Shown: piece after piece, positions 45,487 to 52,767 of the stretch
Layout of the letters: each line of letters opens with the position of its first letter
How positions within the stretch are numbered: position 1 is the stretch's first letter
Assembly (NCBI RefSeq): GCF_014697415.1
Contig: NZ_JACJRT010000008.1
Location: forward strand, 62,001-126,000
Direction of reading: 5' to 3'
From: Cyanobium sp. FACHB-13342
GTDB taxonomy: Bacteria; Cyanobacteriota; Cyanobacteriia; PCC-6307; Cyanobiaceae
DNA length: 64,000 nt
The notes under the pieces: model-generated
What the model was told of the DNA's origin: nothing
The model's database searches: none
What the model saw: only the letters and a program-made list of their open reading frames with translations
Translations under genes and position numbers: made by a program

Positions 45487-45628
45487 GGCGGCAGCGTCGC
45501 GGGCCGTTGGATTGTGGGCCCCGTGGAGCCCCTTGGGGCCCCCAAGGCTCCGGTGTGACTCAACATTTCGGCCTGGGCTGGGGCCCTGGACCGCCGCCAG
45601 ATTGGGGGTCAGCTTGCGTGGCCTTGGG

Positions 45629-46570
45629 ATGGTGTTGAGTCTGATCCGCCTGCTCGGCCGCGGTGCCGGGGCTGTGCTGGTGAGCGGTTTGATGGGTGCC
45701 CAGGCGCTGCCGGCCGGGGCGGCCCCGGCGAAACCAGCGCTCCGCGTGGTGATGGTTCCCAAGGTGAGCCACCCCTGGTTTGAGGCGGTGCGCCAGGGGG
45801 CCCTGGAGGCCGGGCGGATGATCACCGCGGAGACGGGCCGGGCGGTGCGCGTCGACTACCAGCCTCCGGCCGAGGCCACCATTGAGCAGCAACAGCAGGT
45901 GCTCCGCCGGGCCATCGCCTCCAAACCGGACGGGATCTTCATCGATTTGCTCGACGCCTCCCGGTTGACGCCCCTGCTGCGGCAGGCCCGGGCGGCGGGG
46001 ATCCGCTTGGCGGTGTTCGACTCCGAGGCACCAGCGGATCTGGCCATCACCAGCGTGGGCAACGACTACTGCAAACAGGCCACCTTGGCTTCCGAGCGGC
46101 TGGTGACCCTGCTGGGCGGCCGCGGCCAGGTGGCGATCATGCAGGGGGTGCCGACGGCGCCGAATCATGCGATCCGGTTCCGCTGTCACCAGGAGGTGTT
46201 CCGCCGCTACCCGGCCATCCAGGTGGTGGCCACCCCCAGTGATCAGGACTCCATCGCCACCGCTGAACGGGAGGCCCTGGCCACGATGCAGGCCCACCCC
46301 GCGCTGCGGGGCTGGGTGGCCAGCGACGCCAGCGGGCCGATCGGCATCGGGCGTGCCATCCGCAGCCTGGGGGCCCAGGGGCGGGTGCAGGCCGTTGGCC
46401 TCGACGACCTGCCCGAACTGGTGGCCCTGATCCGCGAGGGGGTGGTGCAATCCAGTGTGGCCACCAAGCCCAAGGCCCAGGGCTACTGGGCCGTGCTGGC
46501 CCTGTGGCAACAGCAGCTGGGAGCCCCGGTGATTGAACGGATCGACACGGGGATCACGCTGGTGGAGTGA
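45629..46570 (+). CDS. RbsB-like sugar-binding periplasmic protein
   Basis: A 313-residue substrate-binding protein of the ribose/galactose type (Peripla_BP_4). The signal peptide has the Ala-rich end GAGAVLVSGLMGAQALPAGA with a basic start, and the mature protein begins LRVVMVPKVSHPWFEAVRQGAL. IDLLDASRLTPLLRQARAAG, AITSVGNDYCKQATLASERL and GWVASDASGPIGIGRAIRSL are typical. No ABC permease or ATPase gene is nearby, so partner genes must lie elsewhere, or the protein feeds a chemotaxis or sensory role. It is divergent from hisA and 60 bp ahead of a CSP41-like gene. Confidence 0.85.
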   Translation: MVLSLIRLLGRGAGAVLVSGLMGAQALPAGAAPAKPALRVVMVPKVSHPWFEAVRQGALEAGRMITAETGRAVRVDYQPPAEATIEQQQQVLRRAIASKPDGIFIDLLDASRLTPLLRQARAAGIRLAVFDSEAPADLAITSVGNDYCKQATLASERLVTLLGGRGQVAIMQGVPTAPNHAIRFRCHQEVFRRYPAIQVVATPSDQDSIATAEREALATMQAHPALRGWVASDASGPIGIGRAIRSLGAQGRVQAVGLDDLPELVALIREGVVQSSVATKPKAQGYWAVLALWQQQLGAPVIERIDTGITLVE

Positions 46571-46630
46571 ACGCGGCTGCTGGCCGGGGGCTTGAATGGC
46601 GCCCAGTTTCGTGGCCCGGTGGGCAGCAGC

Positions 46631-47548
46631 ATGGACATCCTGGTGATGGGCGGCACCCGCTTCGTGGGCAAACCGCTGGTGGCGCAGCTGCTGGCAGAGG
46701 GCCATCGCCTCACCCTGTTCACCCGGGGCAACAAGCCCGCCCCGGCCGGCGTGGAGCACCTGGTGGGCGACCGCAGCACTCCCGAAGGTCTGCAGCAGCT
46801 TGAGGGCCGCAGCTTCGATGTGATCGTCGACAGTTCCGGCCGCACCCTGGAGGATTCCCGCGCCGTGGTGGAGCGCACCGGCGCCCCCCGCCATCGCTTT
46901 GTGTATGTGAGCTCGGCCGGGGTGTACGCCGACAGCGAGCTGTGGCCCCTGGATGAAGACAGCCCCACCGATCCCAACAGCCGCCACGCCGGCAAGGCGG
47001 AAACGGAGGCCTGGCTGCGTCAGCAGGGCATTCCCTTCACCAGCTTCCGGCCCACCTACATCGTGGGCCCGGGCAATTACAACCCGGTGGAGAGCTGGTT
47101 CTTTGACCGGATCGTTCACGGTCGGCCCGTGCCCCTGCCGGGTGACGGCAGCACCATCACCCAGCTGGGCCATGTGGGCGACCTGGCCGCCGCCATGGCC
47201 CGCTGCATCGAGGTGGATGCGGCCGCCAATCGCATCTACAACTGCACCGGCCGCCAGGGCATCACCTTCCGCGGCCTGGTGCACGCCGCCGCCCGGGCGG
47301 CTGGTGTGGATTCGGCGGCGGTGGAGATCCGCAGCTTCGACCCGGCCGGGCTCGACAAGAAGGCCCGCAAGGCCTTCCCGCTGCGGTTGGCCCACTTCCT
47401 CACCGACATCACCCGGGTGCGGCGCGAGCTGGCCTGGGAGCCCGAATTCGACCTGGACGCCACCCTGGCCGACAGCTACGCCAACGACTACGCCAAGCGG
47501 ATGCCGACGACGCCAGATTTCAGTGCCGATGCGGCGTTGATCGGCTGA
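46631..47548 (+). CDS. NAD-dependent epimerase/dehydratase-fold protein, CSP41-like
   Basis: An SDR-type protein of 305 residues, with MDILVMGGTRFVGKPLVAQL (GxxxGxG-like NAD site), a FDVIVDSSGRTLEDSRAVV segment, HRFVYVSSAGVYADSELWPL and FTSFRPTYIVGPGNYNPVES. These fit the CSP41b-like group, chloroplast stem-loop RNA-binding proteins and their cyanobacterial relatives, which are linked to ribosome and transcript stability. The active-site Tyr-x-x-x-Lys is not intact (Tyr is in GVYADSELW but the Lys is missing), so it probably does not catalyse classic epimerisation. The ATG at 46631 is used. It is convergent with pgsA (17 bp). Confidence 0.85.
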   Translation: MDILVMGGTRFVGKPLVAQLLAEGHRLTLFTRGNKPAPAGVEHLVGDRSTPEGLQQLEGRSFDVIVDSSGRTLEDSRAVVERTGAPRHRFVYVSSAGVYADSELWPLDEDSPTDPNSRHAGKAETEAWLRQQGIPFTSFRPTYIVGPGNYNPVESWFFDRIVHGRPVPLPGDGSTITQLGHVGDLAAAMARCIEVDAAANRIYNCTGRQGITFRGLVHAAARAAGVDSAAVEIRSFDPAGLDKKARKAFPLRLAHFLTDITRVRRELAWEPEFDLDATLADSYANDYAKRMPTTPDFSADAALIG

Positions 47549-47564
47549 GGCTGCCGGGCCTGGC

Positions 47565-48107
47565 TCAGCCCCGGCGCAGGTAGCCCCAGGCCGAGCTGAG
47601 GGCCAGCAGCAGGGATGGCCAGAACAGCCAGAAGCCTGCGCTGTGGAATGCCGCCGCCAGTCCGAGACCCCAGCCGTTGGGCCACAGCAGCAGCAGCAGG
47701 GCCAGGAACTGCAGGATGGTTTTCGCCTTGCCACCGAGGGACGCCGGACCGCCGCCGGTGGCGGCGCTGCGCCAGCCGGAGATCAGCAGTTCCCGGGCCA
47801 GCAGCAGCCAGATCGCCCACAGCGGCAGCAGGCCCTCAGCACCAATCCAGAGCAGGGGGGCGGCGATCAGGATCTTGTCGGTGAGGGGATCGAGCCGGGC
47901 CCCCCATTCGGAGCCGCCGCCGGCGCGACGGGCCAGCACGCCGTCGGCCCAGTCGCTCAGACCACCCAGCAGCAGCAGGCTCCAGGCCAGGGCCAGCTGG
48001 CCGCACGCCAGGGCCAGGATTAGGGGCAGGCCCAGCACGGCCCGGCCCACCGTGAGCCCATCGGCCAGTTGGCGCCACCTCTGCGGCCCGATCGCCTGCC
48101 TCGCCAT
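47565..48107 (-). CDS. pgsA: CDP-diacylglycerol-glycerol-3-phosphate 3-phosphatidyltransferase
   Basis: PgsA forms phosphatidylglycerol phosphate from CDP-diacylglycerol and glycerol-3-phosphate, the committed step to phosphatidylglycerol, an essential thylakoid lipid. The CDP-alcohol phosphotransferase signature D-x2-DG-x2-AR-x8-G-x3-D-x3-D reads SDWADGVLARRAGGGSEWGA then RLDPLTDKILI. About five hydrophobic helices over 180 residues match the family. The ATG at 48107 was chosen; an in-frame start at 48167 would overlap the divergent CBS gene. It lies opposite the CBS gene across about 51 bp. Confidence 0.93.
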   Translation of the reverse strand: MARQAIGPQRWRQLADGLTVGRAVLGLPLILALACGQLALAWSLLLLGGLSDWADGVLARRAGGGSEWGARLDPLTDKILIAAPLLWIGAEGLLPLWAIWLLLARELLISGWRSAATGGGPASLGGKAKTILQFLALLLLLWPNGWGLGLAAAFHSAGFWLFWPSLLLALSSAWGYLRRG

Positions 48108-48158
48108 GGTGCGTGCCCTGCTCGGCCCCAGAATGGCTCCAGTCTTGAGTTCGCGCCC

Positions 48159-48623
48159 GTGGTGCAACAGCTGGTTTCTGCCGTGATGTCGGCTCCGGTG
48201 CTAAGCGTGACGGCGGCCAGCCCCCTGCAGGAGGCCGTGAAGCTGATGAGCGACCACCACATCAGTGGCTTGCCGGTGCTGGATCAGGCGGGGGTGCTGG
48301 TGGGTGAACTCACCGAGCAGGACCTGATGGTGCGGGAGAGCGGTTTTCAGCCGGGCCCCTACGTGATGCTGCTCGATGCGGTGATCTACCTGCGCAACCC
48401 GCTCAACTGGGATAAGGAGGTGCATCAGGTGCTCGGCAGCACGGTGGCCGAGGTGATGAACACCAAGGTGCACACCTGCAGCGCCGGCCTGCCCCTGCCG
48501 GCGGCGGCTGGCCTGTTGCACGAGCGCAGCACCCAGCGTCTGTTCGTGCTGGATGACGCCAAGCGCCCCGTGGGGGTGCTCACCCGTGGCGATGTGGTGC
48601 GGGCCCTGGCGGCTGAGGGCTGA
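48159..48623 (+). CDS. tandem CBS-domain protein
   Basis: A 154-residue protein made of two CBS motifs: VMSAPVLSVTAASPLQEAVK with LMSDHHISGLPVLDQAGVLV, and VMNTKVHTCSAGLPLPAAAG with STQRLFVLDDAKRPVGVLTR. Such stand-alone pairs bind adenosine nucleotides and regulate partner enzymes or channels. The start is a GTG at 48159 (MVQQLVSAVMS). The two motifs are joined by a segment with YVMLLDAVIYLRNPLNWDKE. In cyanobacteria similar proteins influence redox, thioredoxin or metabolic enzymes, but no partner is evident here. It converges with a secreted/membrane protein gene, 16 bp apart. Confidence 0.9.
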   Translation: MVQQLVSAVMSAPVLSVTAASPLQEAVKLMSDHHISGLPVLDQAGVLVGELTEQDLMVRESGFQPGPYVMLLDAVIYLRNPLNWDKEVHQVLGSTVAEVMNTKVHTCSAGLPLPAAAGLLHERSTQRLFVLDDAKRPVGVLTRGDVVRALAAEG

Positions 48624-48639
48624 ACCCCGGCATCGCTGA

Positions 48640-50097
48640 TCAGGGCAGCGGCAGGGGCAGGGGCGGTGGCGCTCCGGGCAGGGGCAGGGGGCCCACCGCC
48701 GAATCCATCGCCTTATCCACCGGGGCTTCCGCCGGCTCGGCGGGCTCCAGTTCGGCGGCACCCGGGCCCATCGGATCGAAACCCGAGGGTTGCCGTGTCG
48801 CGGCGCCCTCCTCCGGCAGCATCTCCCCTTCCGGCAGCACCAGGGGCTGGGGTAGGTCGGATGGCAGGCCCAGGGTCTCCAGCTCCACGCCCGTGATTGC
48901 TGGGCTGGCGGCGGCCTGTTCCTGGCGAGTGCGCAGGGCCAGGGGGTCGGCACTGATCGGCGGCTCCCGTAGGGGGGCCTTGGCGCTGGCCCGCAGGGGA
49001 TCCTTCGGCCCCCGCGGGGCCCAGATCAGCTGGGCGATCGGTTCCACGCCCTGCTCCATCAGCCGGTTGAAGCCGGCCAGGGCCCGATCCACCAGTTGGC
49101 CGCCCAGGGTCTGGCCACATTGGAAGGGGTTGCCGCAGCCCTCCGCCGCCGTGCGTCCCGCCAGGCCGGCCAGCAGCGAGCCCTGGAGGGGGGTGGGGCG
49201 CCGGCTCAGCCGCAGCAGGTAGGGCACGTGCACGAAGCTGGTGGCACCGCCGCTGATCCAATTGGCGTCGGCGGCGCTGAAGCCCTTTTCGCCGGGAATG
49301 ATGAAGCGGCTCTTGGAGGCGTGGTCGGGCAGGTAGGCGGCCCGTAAGCCCCGCTGGCGTGCCAGGGAGCGAGTCTGCTCCAGGGTGAGGCCATCGCGGC
49401 TCATCAGCACCTCCAGCCGGCCGTCGGGGCGCAGGCCGATCACCATGCGAATCCGGGGCAGGAAGTAGCGGATCTGCTGGCCCATCGAGATGCTGTAGGC
49501 CCCCCGATAGGCGGCCGGGGGCCGTTCCAGGTCGTTGTAGACGCTGTGCAGCCCGCCGATGAAGCTGTCGTACTGGCGTGCCCGATCGGCCGTCAGCTCG
49601 CCGTAACCGAAGTCGACCCCACCGTCGCGGCGGATGCCCACAAAGGCCCGCTGGCGGGCGGCGGTGCGGTTGCGGCCGCGCCAGATCCGATCGCCAAGCT
49701 TGATGTCACCCAGGGGCACGGTGATTTCCCGTCCCCCCGCATCGACGTGGCGCTCATACATGGGCCCTGAAAAGAAGGCCAGGGCCTGGCGGTCGGCGTA
49801 GGCCTCCTGCTCCCGATCCCAGCCTTCGAACAGGTCGATCTGCACGGCTCGGGGATCGAAGTCGAGGGCATAGACCCTGTCGTCAGGGAGGTAGCGAAAG
49901 GGCTGGCCGTCGGCGCGGGTGAGCAGGGGCGCCCCTGCTCGGGGGCCAGAACCGGGCAGGGGCGGGGCAATGGCCACCAGGAAGGTGAGCACGCTCGCCG
50001 GCAGGGCCACCGTGAGCATCCGTTTGCGCCGCCAGAGCGGCCGTTTGGGTCGGGGGGTCAGGCGGCCCGGTCGCGGCTGGGTGGTGCTTGCGTCCAA
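48640..50097 (-). CDS. membrane-anchored hypothetical protein, phosphodiester-glycosidase-like
   Basis: A 485-residue protein with a basic N-terminus (RPKRPLWRRKRM), one hydrophobic segment (about residues 27-45, LTVALPASVLTFLVAIAPPL) and a large extracytoplasmic domain. The domain has YALDFDPRAVQIDLFEGWDR and GQALAFFSGPMYERHVDAGG-like ALAFFSGPMYERHVDAGGRE, resembling the phosphodiester glycosidase (NAGPA) fold, then EQTRSLARQRGLRAAYLPDH and DANWISGGATSFVHVPYLLR. The C-terminal 100 residues are Pro/Ala/Glu-rich and likely disordered. The open frame begins at a TTG at 50097, overlapping pdeM by 40 bases; an ATG at 50019 lacks the basic part. Function unknown. Confidence 0.65.
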   Translation of the reverse strand: MDASTTQPRPGRLTPRPKRPLWRRKRMLTVALPASVLTFLVAIAPPLPGSGPRAGAPLLTRADGQPFRYLPDDRVYALDFDPRAVQIDLFEGWDREQEAYADRQALAFFSGPMYERHVDAGGREITVPLGDIKLGDRIWRGRNRTAARQRAFVGIRRDGGVDFGYGELTADRARQYDSFIGGLHSVYNDLERPPAAYRGAYSISMGQQIRYFLPRIRMVIGLRPDGRLEVLMSRDGLTLEQTRSLARQRGLRAAYLPDHASKSRFIIPGEKGFSAADANWISGGATSFVHVPYLLRLSRRPTPLQGSLLAGLAGRTAAEGCGNPFQCGQTLGGQLVDRALAGFNRLMEQGVEPIAQLIWAPRGPKDPLRASAKAPLREPPISADPLALRTRQEQAAASPAITGVELETLGLPSDLPQPLVLPEGEMLPEEGAATRQPSGFDPMGPGAAELEPAEPAEAPVDKAMDSAVGPLPLPGAPPPLPLPLP

Positions 50098-50726
50098 TCC
50101 ACGACGGCGCCGTCCGCCACCAGCCAGATCCGATCACGTTGGGAGCAGGGATGGCCTCCCGTCAAGCGCCCGAAGGCCGGCAGGGCCAGCCGTTCGCTCC
50201 GTGCGCAGTAGCTGAAGCAGGGCAGCCGCAGGCGATCGGCACCCCCGCCCACCACCGCCACCGGATGGAGGTGGCCGCAGAGGTTCAGCAGGCCGTCCCG
50301 GGGGTCGGGCGCGTGGCTGAGCCACCAGGGCCCCACCGCCTGGGAGGGCTCCTGGGGCAGGCCCTCGATCCAGCTGCCCAGCTCGTGGTTGCCGCCGATC
50401 AGGCGCAGGGGGCAGCCCAGCAGCTCCGGTAGGGCCGCGAGTTTGGCGCGCAGCTCGCCGGTGAGCCCCAGCCGGCTGTGGATCAGGTCGCCCAGCACCA
50501 GCACCTGCTGGGGCCGCCAGCGGTGGGCCAGGGCCAGCAGGTCGTTGAGGGTGGCGCCATCGCCGTCGCTGGGCAGGGGAATGCCATGGGCCTGGAAGGT
50601 TTCGGCCTTGCCCAAGTGCAGATCGGCCACCAGCAGCAGGCGTCGCTGGGGATCCCATAGACCCTTGGCGCCGAGCAGCTCCAGCGGCTCGCCCCGCCAG
50701 TGGAAGCTGATCTGCTCAGCGGCCAT
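50058..50726 (-). CDS. pdeM: ligase-associated DNA damage response endonuclease PdeM (metallophosphoesterase)
   Basis: A 222-residue calcineurin-like phosphoesterase matching PdeM, a member of the ligase-associated DNA damage response set. Metal-site motifs are RRLLLVADLHLGKAETFQAH (Asp-x-His), QVLVLGDLIHSRLGLTGEL (Gly-Asp), LRLIGGNHELGSWIEG (Gly-Asn-His-Glu) and LCGHLHPVAVVGGGADRLR (Gly-His-x-His), all complete. It is expected to act as a DNA nuclease with a dedicated helicase and ligase, whose genes are at 60-64 kb here rather than next to it. The ATG at 50726 overlaps the stop of the GST gene by 11 bases. Confidence 0.9.
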   Translation of the reverse strand: MAAEQISFHWRGEPLELLGAKGLWDPQRRLLLVADLHLGKAETFQAHGIPLPSDGDGATLNDLLALAHRWRPQQVLVLGDLIHSRLGLTGELRAKLAALPELLGCPLRLIGGNHELGSWIEGLPQEPSQAVGPWWLSHAPDPRDGLLNLCGHLHPVAVVGGGADRLRLPCFSYCARSERLALPAFGRLTGGHPCSQRDRIWLVADGAVVDWTQAPPSRDRAA

Positions 50727-51336
50727 CGAGCCCCATGCCGCGTCGGTAGGCCGGGCGGGTCTGGGTGGCAGCAATGGTGGCCTGCACGTTGGGCCAGGGG
50801 CTGAGGTCGATCTGGGGAAAGAAGATCGGCAGGTAGGCCAGATAGGCGTTCACTGCGCAGTCGGCCACCGTCCAGCTTGGGGTGCCCCAGGGGCCCGCCA
50901 GCAGGGAGCGCCCCCCTTCCAGCAGGCCATCGAGCACCCCCATCAGCCTGGGGAATTCCCGTTCCCGATTGGCTGGCACAAACAGGGCCACCGCCAGGGT
51001 GGCATTGGCAAACAGGATCCACTGGGTGGCCAGGGCCCGTTGGGCGGCCACCTCCGCTGGGGTGCCCTGGAAGTCGTGGCCGTGGTGATCGGCGAGATGC
51101 AGCAGGATCGCGCCGCTTTCAAACAGCTGCAGGGGCTCCCCGCCTGGCGCCCTCAGGCTGTCGTCCACCAGGGCGGGCACCTTGGCAAAGGGGTTGATCG
51201 CCGTGAAGGGGGGCTGCTGGTGCTCGCCAGCCTCCATGTCGAGCTGGATCCAGTCGTAGGCCAGCCCCTTCTCCTCCAGATACCAGCGGGGCATGGAGGC
51301 GCGGCTGCGGGCGCCGCCGTACAGCGTCAGGCCCAT
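50716..51336 (-). CDS. glutathione S-transferase family protein
   Basis: A 206-residue GST. The N-terminal thioredoxin-like part reads MGLTLYGGARSRASMPRWYL with INPFAKVPALVDDSLR (cis-Pro before Ala-Leu) and LQLFESGAILLHLADHHG (Glu-Ser of the glutathione gamma-glutamyl site). The C-terminal helical domain has TPSWTVADCAVNAYLAYLPI, with the conserved Asp of the GST N-capping motif. The active-site Ser is plausible at SRAS. The ATG at 51336 is used. It overlaps pdeM by 11 bases, so the two are co-transcribed; substrate unknown. Confidence 0.9.
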   Translation of the reverse strand: MGLTLYGGARSRASMPRWYLEEKGLAYDWIQLDMEAGEHQQPPFTAINPFAKVPALVDDSLRAPGGEPLQLFESGAILLHLADHHGHDFQGTPAEVAAQRALATQWILFANATLAVALFVPANREREFPRLMGVLDGLLEGGRSLLAGPWGTPSWTVADCAVNAYLAYLPIFFPQIDLSPWPNVQATIAATQTRPAYRRGMGLDGR

Positions 51337-51394
51337 GGAGGTCTGTGGTGATGGGAGGTTTGTCAGTCTCGCTGGCCGCTGTGGGTTGGTCCAG

Positions 51395-51517
51395 TTACGG
51401 GTTTGCTGAACCGGCGTCACGTCGTCTGAACACACTTCTGATCCACCAGAGCTGAAGAGCGCCAACGACCAGGGCGACCAGACCCAAGTGGAGGTATCCA
51501 GAGTTCAGTTGCTCCAT
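51395..51517 (-). CDS. 40-residue single-pass membrane protein
   Basis: I do not recognise it. After MEQLNSGYLH there is one hydrophobic helix of about 17 residues (LGLVALVVGALQLWWI) and a basic end, RSVFRRRDAGS. Its ATG shares bases with the stop of the 63-residue gene upstream (TGATG), so the two are translationally coupled. The Trp-Ile-Arg-Ser-x-Phe-Arg-Arg end resembles the Trp-Arg-Leu-Thr-Ser-Leu-Phe-Arg-Lys segment of its neighbour, suggesting related roles or a duplication. Confidence 0.6.
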   Translation of the reverse strand: MEQLNSGYLHLGLVALVVGALQLWWIRSVFRRRDAGSANP

Positions 51518-51708
51518 CACACCGCCTGCTGGTCCTTCTCCCAGATTCGCTCGAGCATCTGCCGCATCCGCTCCGTTCTGGAGGGGATCCCCAGGACGCG
51601 CTTGCGGAACAGGGAGGTCAGGCGCCAGAACTTGACCCCTGCCGCAAGGGCAAAGACCAGCCAGGGCACCAGCATCCAGAGGGGGTTGGGCATCACGCTG
51701 CTTTCCAT
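51517..51708 (-). CDS. 63-residue single-pass membrane protein
   Basis: No family recognised. It has a short start (MESSVMPNPLW), a hydrophobic helix at about residues 12-28 (MLVPWLVFALAAGVKFW), then a basic RLTSLFRKRVLGIPSRTERM and a helical tail (RQMLERIWEKDQQAV) likely on the cytoplasmic side. Coupled to the 40-residue gene by TGATG. Together they look like a two-subunit small membrane complex. The ATG at 51708 is the first in frame; MPN at residue 6 is another option. Confidence 0.6.
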   Translation of the reverse strand: MESSVMPNPLWMLVPWLVFALAAGVKFWRLTSLFRKRVLGIPSRTERMRQMLERIWEKDQQAV

Positions 51709-51836
51709 GGGCTCCAGAGCAACGGCCCACTCCCCATCGTATGCAGAAACCGCATTGGCGTCTGCAATTCTTGATCTTAAGGCCGCTGAAATTCATTCTC
51801 CCGTTATGGTCAAAATTAATGGGACCCGTCTTTGCG

Positions 51837-52745
51837 ATGGTTCACCCGGATACACTTGCCTTGTTTGACCACGTCCAGTGGTTGAGGACTGGCCAGCGCG
51901 CGTCTGAAAAATTGCAGCGACACCAGTCGACGATTAGTCGTGCTGCCACCAGATGTGAGCAGGTTTTTGATGTAAAATTGGTTAAGGAGTCGGCTGAGTG
52001 GATTGTGTCTGGTAACTCCGAACTGCTTGATGCAGAGCGCAGGGTGCACCAACGCTGGCGATGGCAAAAGGGTCACCCCCTACGGTTTGATTGCCAGCAC
52101 TGGGTTCGCGATTTTTATTCCTCTCTGGTCCTTGGGGATTGGACCACGGGAAATATGAACTATCTAGAGTATGGGCGCCCGCGCTACCTGCTTCGATCCT
52201 CCATTATTGATGCCTGGCTGTGCTCCTTGCCTGATGCCCCTGATGATGCCGACCTGCATACTTTTGAATTGTGCTCAATGCCAACCCTGTTGGTGGCAAA
52301 GCAAAACCATCCCCTCTTTTTGCTCGGAGACTCGTTAACGATTGATGATGCAGTGCGGTTTCCGGTGCTTCCGTTGCCGGCTCAGGCATTTCCAGTGTTT
52401 CAGGATATTTTTTATGGCATGGGCTTTTCCCATAGCCGTGCATTACTCAGCCATGGGTTGTTGGGGGATGCCATGGACGCGGGGTTGCCCGTTGAGGATC
52501 TTTATTTGGGTGTTGCCTCACCGCTGACTCTTGGCACTTATGAGTCAGATTGGAAGCCGCTTCCTCTGGTGATTCCCATTGCCGTCGGCGATGCCTTGGT
52601 TGTGCGCTCTGACTATGCAACCCATCCCAGAACCAGGGATTTGGTCTCAAGACTCCTCTTCCACCTTGAGCTGAAGGCAGGCGGTGTCAAAGATGTTCGC
52701 ATTGTCAGCATGCAGCCTTCGTTGTTCACGGCCCATGTTCCCTGA
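51837..52745 (+). CDS. LysR-type regulator-like protein in AT-richer DNA
   Basis: A 302-residue protein like LysR-type regulators. The N-terminal helix-turn-helix includes LALFDHVQWLRTGQRASEKL and QRHQSTISRAATRCEQVF (Gln-Ser-Thr-Ile-Ser-Arg matching the recognition helix QSSxSR). The rest is a periplasmic-binding-like effector domain (LELCSMPTLLVAKQNHPLFL-like FELCSMPTLLVAKQNHPLFL, then ITIDD and VVRSDYATHP). The closest relative visible is the protein at 62826-63710, which shares Trp-Leu-Arg-x-Gly-Gln and Gln-Ser-x-x-Ser-Arg and an ERRVHQ helix. The DNA here is visibly AT-richer than neighbours, with many A/T-ending codons, suggesting transfer. I chose the ATG at 51837 because the frame before it reads as noise. 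Confidence 0.75.
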   Translation: MVHPDTLALFDHVQWLRTGQRASEKLQRHQSTISRAATRCEQVFDVKLVKESAEWIVSGNSELLDAERRVHQRWRWQKGHPLRFDCQHWVRDFYSSLVLGDWTTGNMNYLEYGRPRYLLRSSIIDAWLCSLPDAPDDADLHTFELCSMPTLLVAKQNHPLFLLGDSLTIDDAVRFPVLPLPAQAFPVFQDIFYGMGFSHSRALLSHGLLGDAMDAGLPVEDLYLGVASPLTLGTYESDWKPLPLVIPIAVGDALVVRSDYATHPRTRDLVSRLLFHLELKAGGVKDVRIVSMQPSLFTAHVP

Positions 52746-52767
52746 TTTGTAGGTTCGATCTCCTTGT

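Noticed and set aside
45560-47734. 724-codon open frame on the minus strand
   Set aside because: It runs opposite the sugar-binding and CSP41-like genes, both with clear motifs, and has no recognisable domain.
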